Below are positions 48,097 through 60,258 of a DNA stretch of 64,000 bases, one piece after another. The position numbers and the translations under genes were made by a program. The stretch comes from Raphanus sativus (taxonomy: Eukaryota; Streptophyta; Magnoliopsida; Brassicales; Brassicaceae). The notes beneath the pieces were generated by a model that was not told the origin of the DNA, did not search any database, and saw only the letters and a list, made by a program, of their open reading frames with translations. Positions within the stretch are counted from its first letter, which is position 1; each line of letters starts with the position of its first letter. Location of the stretch: the NCBI RefSeq assembly GCF_000801105.2, contig NC_079518.1:21680800-21744799 (forward strand), read 5' to 3'.

Positions 48097-49099
48097 TAGC
48101 AACCGCGATAGAAACAGAACTACGAGATGGCTTGATCCTCGCAAGAGGTACGTAGGCAGCTCGTCGTAACCCGACGAGTTCAGCTATCCCCCTCACCAAA
48201 AAGGGGGGGGGGAAGATGGGGACAAACATCCTTGTACTCCCGCAAAAATACTTTTCACATATACTCTACATCATAAAGTCCTTAATTCAAATGCTTACTC
48301 AACGCATAAGCATTACGGAAAACGAAAATCATATCTTTGAGGGACGCGAGACGTCGTTAGTTCCCGAAAAGTCTTGATTCTCCATTCTCCTCCAAAAAGT
48401 CCATCTGCGACTCTAAAAACTCTATCAAACAGTCTGTTCGCGACTCTAAAGTTCATTTCCGTCGATTGGCCCCGACGGAAAACATAGAAACGTTTCACTC
48501 AATCAAATTCGTAGTCTGGCTTCTAACGAAGTCCTCTTGCATCCGACAGGATACCATAGCGCGCTATACAAAAAAATCCAAATTTTGGTTAGCTCTTCGT
48601 AAAGGAAGTAGCTCGACTCATATCCAAACGAATCATATAAGCCGATAAACACTTCGCAGATTCTAAAACGGTACGAGTCAGGTCGAAATCGCAAACAGGC
48701 AAAACGAAAGCCGATTTTTCATCGCACAGCTTCAATCCGAAAGTAGACCTAGGTCTTGCCCTAAACCTGGCCTTGCTGGTATCTAAGACATCTCATAGGC
48801 ATAAGTATCCAGAATACGAGATTCCAAAATTTGCCTCTTATCGCTTACAAACCTAACGTTCGCTACAAAGTAACCTACGGATCAAGCGACAAAAAAAAGA
48901 GATTGGATACTAAGTGACTGCGCGTATTCAAACCCTCTACACTTGACGAAAGTATAAATCAAAACGCAGATTCATAAAAGCATTCATAGCAGGGATTCAA
49001 AAGCCACCAACGACCAATCCCGAGAAAACACAAAGTCACGCGACCTCCTAAGGGTCGCAACACATACATACAAACAGCCACACTTGGCCTATCACAAAT
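48097..49099. other. non-coding internal region of element 1
   Basis: Contains a G9 run near 48206 and the tail shared with element 2 (CTTGTACTCCCGCAAAAATA). From 48450 to 49100 I recognise nothing; there is no pol homology on either strand. Confidence 0.5.
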
Positions 49100-50910
49100 T
49101 ATAATCGAATGCATAACAATCGGTTAGAGATATTCCAAACGAGGAGTCGGGCTGGTCGACCTCTTCCCCCCGTCAACTGCATTCAAACCCGCGCCTACAT
49201 CCGCCGTATCTTCCGAGACTTGGATAGGATTCCACAACTCTCGAATTCTCCCTTCGATCGGAGGAACAAAGGATTCAGCGTTAGCACATATTCTCATCGA
49301 GCCATCCATCGTGGCAAGTTCGCCGGAAAGAGAGAAATCTCCACGCTGCATCTTGTGTAGAGTACCGACCGACCACGACACTCGCGAAAATCGCCTACAA
49401 AGTCGTGAGCCTCTTTGTACGCTTCGAATTCGGTAGAGAAAATTTCGGCCCTTCGTTCAGCTCGGCGGCAGCTCTTCTCCGCCCGCTCCTTTCCGCACGA
49501 ACGAGAACGAGGGCTCGAGCCTGGACCTCGGCTTGCCGGCGTTTTTGCTCCTCCACCTCCAACCGATACTTGGCGAATTCCCTTTCCGTTTCCTCTGCTT
49601 TGAAGCGGGCCAGCCGGGCAGTACGGAAACTTCCATCAATCGATGCATTCCACACTCTCATGGCCTACAAAGAAGTCAAGGTCAAATAAAAAGAAAAGGG
49701 GATTTACTCAAGTTTCAAAAACAAACCTCGTTGACCAAGCGAGCACCCTCCGCAGTCACCTTGTCCCTCTCCTCGTTGTCCAAAGACTTGTCACGGGAAA
49801 ACGCCAGGGGAGTTCATCGAAGAAGTCACCCGGGGGGGAACACCCTAATTCTCTGTAGCGAAGTCAGGATCGTATCTCGGCAGCTCACCATCTCCCGACG
49901 AGGTCTCGAAAGCAATCCCTTTATCCTTCCGAGATCTCCGCCTCCGCCTTGAAGGGGCAAAACGTAGGATCTATCGTTGACACAGGGCCGCGTACCGCCT
50001 CGCGATCGGTGAAGCGCGACCGCCCCTGGAATCCAGTCAAGAGTAAAGGAGTTCCAGGACAAGGCCTTGTCCTAAAAATCTCTCTTGGTCGAAAGATCGG
50101 AAGGAACATGCGTGAGACACCTGTTCTCTAAAAAAAAAAAAAAAAACACACACACGTTCAGTACTCGCTTTTCGGATTCTAAGAAAGGGGATGCGACAAT
50201 CTTACCTTGTTGGTACAACCAGTCTGTCGGGAATAGGTGGAGAAAGCCTTCCTCGACAGACTCTCCATATATCCTCACGAAAAAGAAATGGTCAACGTGA
50301 TCCTTGGCGTGGGAGGTGACTCCATGGATTACCAAAAAATTGGTCCTCGCCTTCATGGAGTATACTCCATTGATGCTCGTCGTCTTGGAGTTCCACAACC
50401 CTTCAAAGTCAGCAGGACTAAGGTCCATCCCTAACTCGTAACTCAAACCACAACGCCAAGCCAGCTTTCCAAAGCCGGCACGTTCAGCTGGCTGATTACG
50501 ATCCCGAAACGGTCGAGAGCCTGAACAATGACCCCAGGGATTGGGAACCACAGTCGGCATTGCGTCAAGAACGCCTCGTAGCAAGTAAAGTAACCCTTCG
50601 GAGGATGCTCCGAACTCTCATTCCCACGAGGAATGCGAAACATGACTCCCTTCGGAACCTCATAAAACTCTCGAAGAGTTCCAAGGTATTCAGGGGATAC
50701 TTCGCTCAGCGAGTCAGTTTCCTTACGCGTCCTCAAAGGTCGCCGGGGAATCGGGATCACGGGAAGGGGAGCATCAGAACCGAAGACGGCGTCGCAATAC
50801 GCGCTCCTGTCAATCTCTGAAACCTCGGGTTTCAGAACTTCCTCCTCGGCATGGAAACTATCCGAAGACGAGTGAGACTGCCTCCTCGAGGATTTTGATC
50901 TTGAAGTCAT
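49100..50910 (-). pseudogene. antisense ORF (aORF) of element 1, spliced and partly broken
   Basis: Minus strand. Starts MTSRSKSSRRQSHSSSDSFH at 50910; conserved segments FRIPRGNESSEHPPKGYFTC, FLTQCRLWFPIPGVIVQ, WRCGLSYELGMDLSPADFEG and FFFVRIYGESVEEGFLHLFP. An intron probably runs from GT at 50205 to an AG near 50130. Later parts include a basic block PSRRRRRSRKDKG (about 49930-49970) and a coiled-coil-like C-terminus FKAEETEREFAKYRLEVEEQ (about 49560-49620). Frameshifts occur near 50440 and 49940. Antisense ORFs before the 3' LTR are known from Tat-lineage Gypsy elements; their function is unknown. Confidence 0.65.
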
Positions 50911-51128
50911 TCTTTTCTTAAAGATAGAGAGAGAATTTGCAAGAGAGAGATTAACTTAAGATTCTTGGGTGAAATAAGAATGGTAAAGAATTCACAAGTC
51001 TTTATAGGCAAGAATTTGACTATTCACCCCGACCTTCGACACGATTTCGTCTCCATACTTTCCTCACGAACCATACCGCAAGCTAGGACCTACAAACCCT
51101 ACGGCTCCTAGCTAACTGAGGGGCTAAC

Positions 51129-52458
51129 TGTTGGGGTCAAAATCGGTCAAGACAAAATCAATGTCCGAAAGTCTCGGAAAAACACGAAAGATATTAGAGC
51201 AACCTCGAGAGACTAATTGTTAATCGAGAAACCTTGGAAAAATATTAAGTTCGAGATTAATCATCTCGAAATCAACGGCTAGAAACGTTTTCTACACAAG
51301 GAAAAACCTACGGAAAACTAAAAATAACGCAAAAACACGCACAAGCCGAAGGAACCGAGCAGCCGACTCCGATCGCGGCCGTGGCCGTCGGGCGGCTAGC
51401 CCCCGTGCTGGCCGTGGCCGCCGGCGGCTTAGCGCCCGTGCTGGCCGTGGCCGCCGGGCGGCTAGCCTCCGTGCTGGCCGTGGCCGCCGCCGGCTAGCGC
51501 CCGTGCCGGCCGTGGTCGCCGGGCGGCTAGCCCCGTGTTGGCTCGGGTTGTCGGGCGGCTAGTCTTCGTGCGTAAGTTCTAGGCCCCCGGGTCGCGAGAA
51601 ATCCGTGTTTTGCGACTTTCCGAGATCCCGCAAACAAAACTCCTTTTCCTGCTCCAAGATTTCGGAGAACCCATAAGACGTCAATGGACAGAAAGACTTC
51701 GTATAAAACGGTGATGGTTATCTTAAAACACCATTCGCCTCAGCAATGGATCGAAGATCTTCTGAAAGACTCGACATCCAAGTAGGAGCATTCTTTCAAA
51801 GAAATCGTAGGAAACAACGGAAGTCCGGAAGACGGCCCGAAAGGGACCAAACCCGATCGGACGGCCCATTTACGATTTTCTAAAAGATAGATACGACGGT
51901 TTACAATTATCTTCCGATAACAAGATAAATGTTAAACTTCCGAAAGGATAAATGTCAAATTTCCGAAAAGATAAATGTCAACTTTTCCGATAAACACGAA
52001 GGCCGACGAAAATGGAAAAAGCCCAGCTCGCGGCAGACCCTGCCCGTCAAGAATAGACCGTCATATGGGAGTATATAAGCAAGACTAGGAGCAGAGGAAG
52101 GGGGATCCGAAATCAGAAGAAAGAAACCACTCTAGAGCAACTTAGAACTTAGGCTTTTATTTCCTTTTTAGCGAGCTGCGACTCAATTAGGTTAGATCTA
52201 GGTTTTGAGACTAGCGACGATCGACAGCTCTTGCGGCCGAGATCTCGACCTGTTGTTCAAACGCTCTCCGCGAATTCGGAAATAAGATTCTTTCTTTTGC
52301 TCTCTTTATTTTACGCATTTATTCCCAGACTAGACTCGTATTAACTTCGTCGTGCGTGGCCCAGCAGATAGCCGGGATCCTCGGGGAAAACTATGTCAAC
52401 TTAGTTTTCCTACGTTTAAATTTAACTAAAATCGACAGTGCGAATTTCGGTTCCCACA
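51129..52458 (+). repeat. 3' LTR of Gypsy element 1
   Basis: 1,330 bases, the pair of 38175-39468, with a longer GC-rich array (about 51372-51545). Followed by CCCGT and the resumed LINE. Confidence 0.85.
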
Positions 52459-54560
52459 CCCGTTAATATCACATTTTCTCTTCGCAAATAATAGTTTTTT
52501 TCTTTAATGCACAAATAGGAATGTCAAACAATACCTAGGATTTTAAAGGATTATGAGGCAGTTCCGGGCCAGTTGATAAATTTTCAAAAGTCTTCTATCC
52601 AGTTTGGACATAAGATTGGTGAGCCTATTTGCCAGGAACAGTGAGATATTATAGGGATACAAAATATAGGATGTATCGGTCATATTTGGGAATGTCAGAG
52701 AACCTGGGGGGGGGGGGGGGGGGGGGGTTCGAAGACACAAGTATTTGGTTTCATACAAGAAATGCAAAATAATCGGGTAAAAAGATGAACCTTCAATTTT
52801 TTCACTATGGGCAGAAGGAGATTATTATAAAGTCAGTGGTTACAGCGCTATTACATCATGTGATATCTTGCTATCGCTTACTAAAGACAGTCAAGAAGAA
52901 GTTAACGAGTGTTGTGGCACAATATTTGTGGAGTCTAGAGGGAAGCACACGAGGCATGCATTGTAACTCATGGGACATTATAATTATGTGAGCATAGGAT
53001 GCTGATGATTGGGGTGTAAAGACCTCATAGATTTTAATAGGCTATATTTGGAAAGCAGTTATGGAGGTTGATTAGAAACCACTTTTTCTTTATTTTCAAA
53101 AGTTTTCAAAGGAAGATATTTCAGAAATGCATCACCTCTGGAACCGATCAGATGATACGCACCGTTTTACGGCTAGCGCAGAATTATCTCTGCTAGATCT
53201 TTGGCTAGCAAATGACTAATCAAATGGGTGAGATCAGGATCATCCTTTTCAATATGGGATGATCATTGACTCTTAACAACTTGTCCGAGACCAGCAAATA
53301 GAAATCAACAAAACCTTCACCCTGACCTTACATTGGATTATTTCATCAATGCAATAACAAGAACATGGAATTTGCAGGCAATCCAATCTCTGGTGGACCC
53401 TTTGGACGAAATAATCATAGAGTGTACCTTTGAGTAAGAAGCAGATGGCTGACAAAGACGGATGGTACTTCACAAACAATAGGAATATACGGTCAAATCT
53501 GGATATCAAGTGGAACGAGTCTATCCGGACATAGACAAATTACCCCCATTGTATGGACCTTCTATCGCTCCGCTGAAGGCTTTTGGTTGGAAAATACGAA
53601 GTCCACCAAAATTAGGGCAATTCCTATGGTAAATTGTGACATGTTGCATGGCGGTCAGGAAGAGCTTACGGGGGAGATGTATTCAAGGGGATATTTGTTG
53701 TGCTAGATGTGGAGCACAAAATGAATCAATAAACCATGTGATTTTTGAATGCCGACGAGCTGTTCAAGTTTGGGCACTCTCGAAATACCCATCCAATCCA
53801 GACATTTTTCTTGGACAATCATTGTTTGCGAATATGGATTATCTATATTGGAGAGTTACCCCTCAAATGGAAGATCATCAATTCGCATGGATTCTTTGGT
53901 ACCTATAGAAGGGTAGGAACAATAAAGTGTTTAGTAACTTGGATATTGATCCAGAGATACCCTTAGATCGGCGGAAAAAAGAATTACTATGGGTAGAGGC
54001 ACAAGATTAAGTTACATCAAGGGTTGCCCAAAATAGGGAGGTGAAAACTATTTTACCTCCCACACCGGGCAGATGATGTTTTATAGATAGATCCTGGAAA
54101 GATCAGGAAAACTATTATGGACGGGGTTGGTATAGTATATTAGAGGGCTTGATGGTTTGATGGGGGCACCGGAATACTCGGGAAAGCCTGTCACCACTTC
54201 ATTTGAAAATAGAAGCTCTCATTTGGGCTATGGAATGTATGAGAAATTTACATCAATTCCAGGTCACTTTTGTAACAGATTGTTTTCAATTTATGAAGAT
54301 GGTTTCGGAACCAGAAGAATGGCCAGTTTATGCAAGTTATTTGGAAGATATCAAGATCCTGAAAGAAAATTTCCACAACTTAGAGATCATTCATATACCA
54401 AAACACAAAACTCAATAGCGGACAGTCCCGCACGTAGTGCAAGGAAAAACTATAGTTCGTCATTCATATGGATGCAGAGTTACTTGTTTAGTTTGCAGAG
54501 TCTATGTCAGTCTATTTATATTAATGAAAAAAAAGAATCTATTAGAATCTATTATATGTA
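52459..54560 (+). pseudogene. LINE ORF2 remnant, right part
   Basis: Resumes the LINE cut at 38170: LISHFLFANNS (degraded catalytic FADD), KIGEPICQEQ, KEIIIKSVVTALLHHVISCY, STRGMHCNSW, zf-RVT CCARCGAQNESINHVIFEC near 53695-53750, and RNase H remnants LKIEALIWAMECMRNLHQF and VTDCFQFMKMVSEPEEWP (about 54203-54345). Full of stops and frameshifts; ends in a short A-run near 54523. A 22-base G-run lies inside. Confidence 0.75.
52706..52727. repeat. 22-base poly(G) run
   Basis: It interrupts the LINE motif that reads ENLGGSKTQVF in relatives, where only a few G are expected. Such a run can form a G-quadruplex and is also error-prone in sequencing. Confidence 0.9.
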
Positions 54561-54764
54561 TGGAGACTTTTATAGTTTTTTCAGGTCTAGGTATGTTTTG
54601 GAGTAATGTGGAGATTATGGAGTATTTTAGAGCTAAAGATAAAAGAAACTCATAACTGTTTAAGAAACCAGAAAGAGTCCACATTCATCTAGACAGTAAC
54701 ACGAGAAGTCAAGCCGACTTGTTCGACGCCTACTTGAGCTCAGATGATCCACTTCAAGACTATC

Positions 54765-56256
54765 TGTTGGGGTCAAATCAGTCATGGTAAAATCAACGGT
54801 TAAAATATTCCGAGAAATATGCCTTACGTAAATAGAAGTTGGATGTTGAAGAATCTACACCACGTAAGCCGAGCCTATTTAAATAAGGATACGAGAACAA
54901 AACTCCGTGTAATTCATCCCGGACAAGAAACGAAAGAGTTTCTATCAAACATGAAAAGATCGGAAAAACGTTCATTCGGAAAGTTTTGGCCATGAATGAC
55001 AAGTTTTACGAAGCAATCTTCTGCAAGACAAAATTTGGAAAGTTCCTGCGCAATAACCTTCTAGGAAAATCTATAAGATAATCTTTCTTTCGCAAGACAA
55101 GTTTCGGGAGATCTATACATAAAAACTTACCTAAAACAAACCGAGTAGTCCCGAAATTTCACGACGCAATCAACAAAGATAATGAGAACGGACAAAAGGG
55201 GCTAACATTCCCGAGTCGCCCACATAGCTTCACAAGCTCCTCAAATCGCACACATAACTCTGAGAGCTCCTCAAATCGATCACAAAGCTCTGAGAGCTCC
55301 TCAAATCACCCACATAGTCTCACAAGCTCCTCAAATCGCCCACATAGCTCTGTGAGCTCCTCAAATCGGACACATAGCTCCATGAGCTCCTTAAATCGCC
55401 CACATAGTTCTGTGAGCTCCTCAAACTTCCCACATGGCTTCTTGTAAAAGCTCAAATGGATCGTATAAGGCAATAATGGTTAACTTAACACCATTGCTGT
55501 CTCGATTAAATGATTTCATAGGACCAACGATGTAGGAACCAACATCGTATAATTTCATGATTTCTCCGAAAATAATAGTAAAAATGTTTAAAGTCGAAAA
55601 CGGTCGAAGAGGGTCTAAAACGCGACGAAATCCAACTAATGATTCAAGACAAGAATATGCCCAAATAATAATGACGGTTTATTCGACTTTGGTAAGAAAA
55701 TAAATTGAAAAGAAGATAAGTGTAAATATAAGGATGGCCAAGGTGGAGAGCACGAGGAAGATTTTTAGGCTCTTAGAACTCTCTATATGTACAACTCTTA
55801 GGCATTATTTTTCGACATGCTTAGTTTTCTATGTCTTGCACTCTATTACTAGACGAACTAGGAAGGCAGTTTGATCTCTTGTTCAAACTCAGTAAACTGA
55901 ACTACGTTTGGTTTAATCCTCGAAAAGGATACGTAGGCAGCCTTTCAAAAAGTCCAGTCTGAAATCAATAAAACCATTTCTCTCATCTTTTTCATGTTTT
56001 GTTATCGAGCTGCGAATCAAACTAGGTTTAGGGTTTAGGTGGGTAGAACTAGAGAACTCGCTAACAGATCTTGTGGTCGTAGCTCTTATAACATGTTGTA
56101 ACCTCGCTACACTCTTACACAGATTCTAATAAAAATCTATCCTTTTCTAACTTGGTTTTAGTGTCTATCTTTTCTTTTCCGCGTTTATTCTTAAGAAAAA
56201 TCGAGAATCTCTATTTTTCTCCGTTAAAAATTTGACTGTGCAATTTTTGGGTCCCA
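54765..56256 (+). mobile_element. LTR of a third, related Gypsy element (5' LTR with lost 3' partner)
   Basis: Begins TGTTGGGGTCAAATCAGTC and ends TTTTTGGGTCCCA, followed by AAGCGCTATAAGGAGGG, the counterpart of the primer-site region of elements 1 and 2. About 1,492 bases. It holds a 33-bp tandem array at 55214-55450. No second LTR is found to the right, so the element is truncated. Confidence 0.7.
55214..55450. repeat. 33-bp tandem array in the LTR, about 7 copies
   Basis: Unit close to CACATAGCTCTGTGAGCTCC followed by TCAAATCGCC, with inner palindromes such as GAGCTC. It sits in the same relative LTR region as the GC-rich arrays of elements 1 and 2 but has unrelated sequence. Confidence 0.85.
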
Positions 56257-56315
56257 ATTAAGCGCTATAAGGAGGGGGGGGGGCAGATTACTCTTACTCA
56301 CGCGGCCGCAAACGC

Positions 56316-56570
56316 TTGATCGAAACAATGTTTGGAAATATGAAAGACAAACTCGCAGCTCGAAAAAATGCTTGTAAAAAAACTCCAGCAGCAACTGCTC
56401 CTATGGCCAACGCTTACGCAATTGGCCACAGTGCTCGGAAAAATCAAAAACCTAGTCGCAACTCTTCTCCACAAGAAGAACGCCCAAAACAAGCTCGCGG
56501 TATCTCTATCCACACTGAAATGGCAATGATAAATTTTATCAAACCCTGTAAAATTCGCCTCGTTACCTAG
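56316..56570 (+). pseudogene. possible gag N-terminus of the third Gypsy element
   Basis: A short frame MIETMFGNMKDKLAARKNAC begins soon after the primer-site region, where gag starts in elements 1 and 2. It is lysine/arginine rich and stops after 84 residues. No gag core domain is recognised, so the assignment rests on position. Confidence 0.35.
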
Positions 56571-57084
56571 TTGGAGAAGTCTCAACGCATAAAAAGTTCA
56601 ACCAAAAAACGTTTTCTGAAATTTTTTTGGAAAATAAATCTTTCTGTCCCAAATTCGCTGAGAAACACTAGGTTACTAGCAGAAAAGAGGCACAAAAATC
56701 AGGTTGCCAATCCCTCACTTTTGTACTTCTTCTGAATAACTTCCTGAAAAATGAAGTTGATTTCTATAAAATTACTCGAAACCTAAAGAGGGTGATAAAG
56801 ACTAAACAAAGCAAGACATGATATTTTATCCCTCGCTGCTAAAACGTCTTTTGGAAAACGATTTCGGGAAATTTTAAGTATCTCTTTTGTAGCAATATAT
56901 TCACTGAATTCTCGATATTTGTCTACTAATCTTACTTCGGAAAAACTACTCAAAACTCACTCGGATAATTCATACATAAAAGAGAAATTTCTTGATTAAG
57001 TTTTGATCGCAGCTAGAGTTTCTTATACTCAAACCCAATAAGTAAGTTTGAAGAACAACCGTAAAACATGGGTATTACAAATAC

Positions 57085-57310
57085 AGCTTTCGTAAAATTA
57101 TGCTCAACAATATTTCACAAAGCGAGTTTCGTAAAATTAATCTCGACGACATTTTATGAAATAGTTTTCATAGTTTTCATAAAATTAAAATCGATAAATT
57201 TTTGTGGAATAACTTTCGTAAAATTAAGCTCGACAACATTTTACAGAACTACTTTCAACAACATGTTAGAAACATCATTCATAAAGTTAAACAATATAGT
57301 ATTTCATGAT
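57085..57310 (+). repeat. degenerate 50-60-bp tandem repeats
   Basis: The word TTCGTAAAATTAAGCTCGAC followed by AACATTTTA recurs about four to five times with drift; in translation the pattern is F-V-K-L-x-S-T-T-F-Y. Probably internal or terminal DNA of the truncated third element. Confidence 0.6.
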
Positions 57311-59667
57311 ATATCTTTCATATAATAAATTTAACAACAATTTTGAAACGATTCTTGAAAATACAACTCAAAATAAAATTTCGAGAACCTTTGGGAAGTC
57401 AAACAAGATCATACTAAACAATCAACAGAAAACGAAAACAATAAAGGCTAGGACACGACCAGTTGGCTCACAACTTGATGGACTGAGCACCTCACCCGAT
57501 GAAATCGTGTCCATTGCTTCTTCTTCCTCTTTGCCCACTTCACTCTTCCTTGAATCGTCATCTGCTTCTCCTCACTTTGTTTCAATGATTTCGTAAAGTT
57601 TCTTTGATACGAAAGACGTGATTCAGTGTAATGAAATTCTGCCACGTTGAGTCAAAAATATCTTCTCATAAACTCGATTCAGTTTAATATATGAAGCGCA
57701 CTTGGTCATTTTAGTAAAACCAGCGGCACGAAAAGAAGCGAGAACATAAACTTAGACGTTGAAATCTCTTCCTTGCCTAGATATTCTCGTCAATTTTTTT
57801 TTGAAAACCAAATCATACAGAAATCAAAATTAAAGTTTGGAAAGTTCTCTGACTTTGGAATATAGTTAGCTACTCTAGAACACAAGTAGTTAGATCAATT
57901 TTGTGAAAGATCCTATAAAATCACCCTAGCAGTTATATATTTCAATAATTCATCTAGATCCTAATAAACCCTAAATCTAACAAAGTATTTACTCAGACAT
58001 AATTAAGCAAAACATAAAGATAAACTGAAATAATTGTATAAATAGATAGAGTAAGAATACTTGAGTTCTAGTACAAAATATCTGAATGAGTCTTTGATCT
58101 TCTCTCCAAACTACTAAATAAAACTAAAAATCAATGTGAATCTGTAAAGATGTGTAAGGTGTCTCTTGCCTAAGTTATGGCAAAACTATAAATATTTGGT
58201 ATAAAGTTGGCAAAGAGCATTCTTGTAATATGTGGGACTTATGGGTTTAAGTCATCTTGAATCAAGTCGAGCACATTTACTCGCGCAGATGTCTAGCGAC
58301 ACCAAGGAAACAGAATCAATCGAAGCTTCTTCTAAATCTCGACTTAGGCTTCTTGAACATCTACGAGTTTCCTCATCCATAAACTCTAAAATTCTCCACA
58401 ATCTCCACATTGTTCTGAAACATGTCTCGACCTGAAAAAACTTCAAAATATATTCCAAACACTTATAATAGACTTTAAATATGAATTATATTATGACTGT
58501 AAACTGGTAAAATTTAGAGTGTATCATTTACCCTAACAAATTGGTCTAATTCAGTTAATTAGATATTGGTAAATGAAAAGTTTAAGTATTAGAAGTGATT
58601 TATGAATAATAAAGCTTTTTAAAAAATTGTTTTCGCGGTATATATACTATTCAGAATAATTCTGTCCTGTTAAATAGGTTACAACATACAATATTTAAAT
58701 AATCATTTTTGTAAACAATATCTAAATATCTTAAGATATAGTAGAAAAATCTTAAGATTAAAAATTTAAAATTAAAATAAAATAACTAATTGTCAATATA
58801 TTAAAAATCTTAAATAGCCTAAAATTGAAAAATAGTACTGGTCTACAAATTTAGCTACATGAGCATTTAGTATCATTTCAACACGTCCAAAATGCAGTAG
58901 TACCCATCTTTCTTTTGTTATTTTTGGAAATTTTTTATGTATCATATTTCATTTTATACTATCTTAGAATGAAACTTTTATAATTTTTTAGAAATTTTAT
59001 ATAATAAATTCCATGGAGTGCTAATCTAATTTATAGTTATTACAGATACATATATCATTTGAATATGTTTAATTTTATATTTGTTGAAATAGAGATTTAT
59101 TGTTCATCAACCACTTAAATCTTATCTATATTGATTAAATTTCATTTCATTAAAATCATATAACTTAATAATCCAATAACAAGTATGTCCAATTAAAAAA
59201 AAATATGATATTGCATTTTGGTATGGGTTAAAGTGATGTTTTAAAATATTCTGGTCTTGGATTTTGGCACCAATTAAAATTTATATAATAAAATAATTTA
59301 TTAACCATATAAAATCAGGTGTAATTTATCTCTTTCAATATTGAATTTTGATGAAATAAAAATCTCACATTTTGGTACAAATTTTAGTTTTGAATTATGA
59401 TTATATGTTGTGGCACGGATTAGAACCTAAGAAAAAATAAATATAAGTTCAAAGACTAAATATATTTTTTTCACATCAAAAACTAAATATTTATTTTAAA
59501 TAAGGTTTCAGCTTTTATTCACAAATTTATGATTGAATATTTCAATTTCTACGGTTATAATAGAATTAGGATATAACACTTATAAGAACTTATATTGTTT
59601 CTAAATTTTTAATATTTAATATATGGTGCGGATCAAAAAGTTACCACCTGAAATTTATTACACTTCT
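57311..59667. other. AT-rich DNA, no recognised gene
   Basis: 57450-57600 and 58230-58440 have short frames without known domains and may be retroelement debris. From 58500 to 59640 the sequence is strongly AT-rich. I support no gene here. Confidence 0.5.
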
Positions 59668-60018
59668 CAACAAATAAAAAATCAAGAAAAGAAATCCGGC
59701 GCTTTAAGGAAAATCTAGTAAAATATATTAAGTGGTATTTCGTTTGGGAGAGTGGACAAGACATATCATATGTCACATATGTTACAACAAATAAAAAATC
59801 AAGAAAAGAAATCTGGCGCTTTAAGGAAAATCTAGTAAAATATATTAAGTGGTATTCCGTTTGGGAGAGTGGACAAGACATATCATATATCACATATGTT
59901 ACAACAAATAAAAAATCAAGAAAAAAAATCCGGCGCTTTAAGGAAAATCTAGTAAAATATATTAAGTGGTATTCCGTTTGGGAAAGTGGACAAGACATAT
60001 CATATGTCACATATGTTA
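59668..60018. repeat. 117-bp tandem repeat, 3 copies
   Basis: Copies start at 59668, 59785 and 59902 with CAACAAATAAAAAATCAAG and differ at only a few positions; a partial fourth begins at 60019. It ends about 240 bases upstream of the receptor kinase ATG, within its likely promoter. The period is a multiple of three, which creates a long but spurious minus-strand frame. Confidence 0.9.
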
Positions 60019-60258
60019 CAACAAACCCAAAAATGGTCAAATTAAAATTAAATAGCGAGGGAAAAAAACTTGAAAGAGGGATGGAGGCCTAGGATAGAGT
60101 TGAGAAAGGCTAATTGGTTTATTGCTTATGGGTTATGAAGGCAATGTGTCAGCTTTGTTTCTTCTTTGTGCCTTCGTTCATTATTTTCTCTTATTTTTGG
60201 TTTTGAATCCTCAATCTAAACGAAGTGTGTTTTTCTTTGGCTGATAAATGATAAAAAG

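Larger units (their letters stand above)
38175..52458 (+). mobile_element. Ty3/Gypsy element 1, non-autonomous, with nested element 2
   Basis: The ends are TGTTGGGGTCAAAATCGG and TTTCGGTTCCCACA, with the 5-bp duplication CCCGT at 38170-38174 and 52459-52463. 5' LTR 38175-39468, 3' LTR 51129-52458. Removing element 2 leaves about 8.4 kb: gag, protease, about 1 kb of non-coding DNA, an antisense ORF and the 3' LTR. No reverse transcriptase, RNase H or integrase is seen, so it would depend on an autonomous relative. Layout with an antisense ORF before the 3' LTR suggests the Tat lineage. Confidence 0.85.

Noticed and set aside
55214..55450. Spaced 33-bp repeats as a CRISPR-like array
   Set aside because: Units are contiguous and degenerate within an LTR.
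59633..60040. 135-aa minus-strand ORF with an apparent repeated protein
   Set aside because: The 117-bp period is a multiple of three, so any stop-free unit stays open; there is no known domain and the unit is AT-rich promoter DNA.
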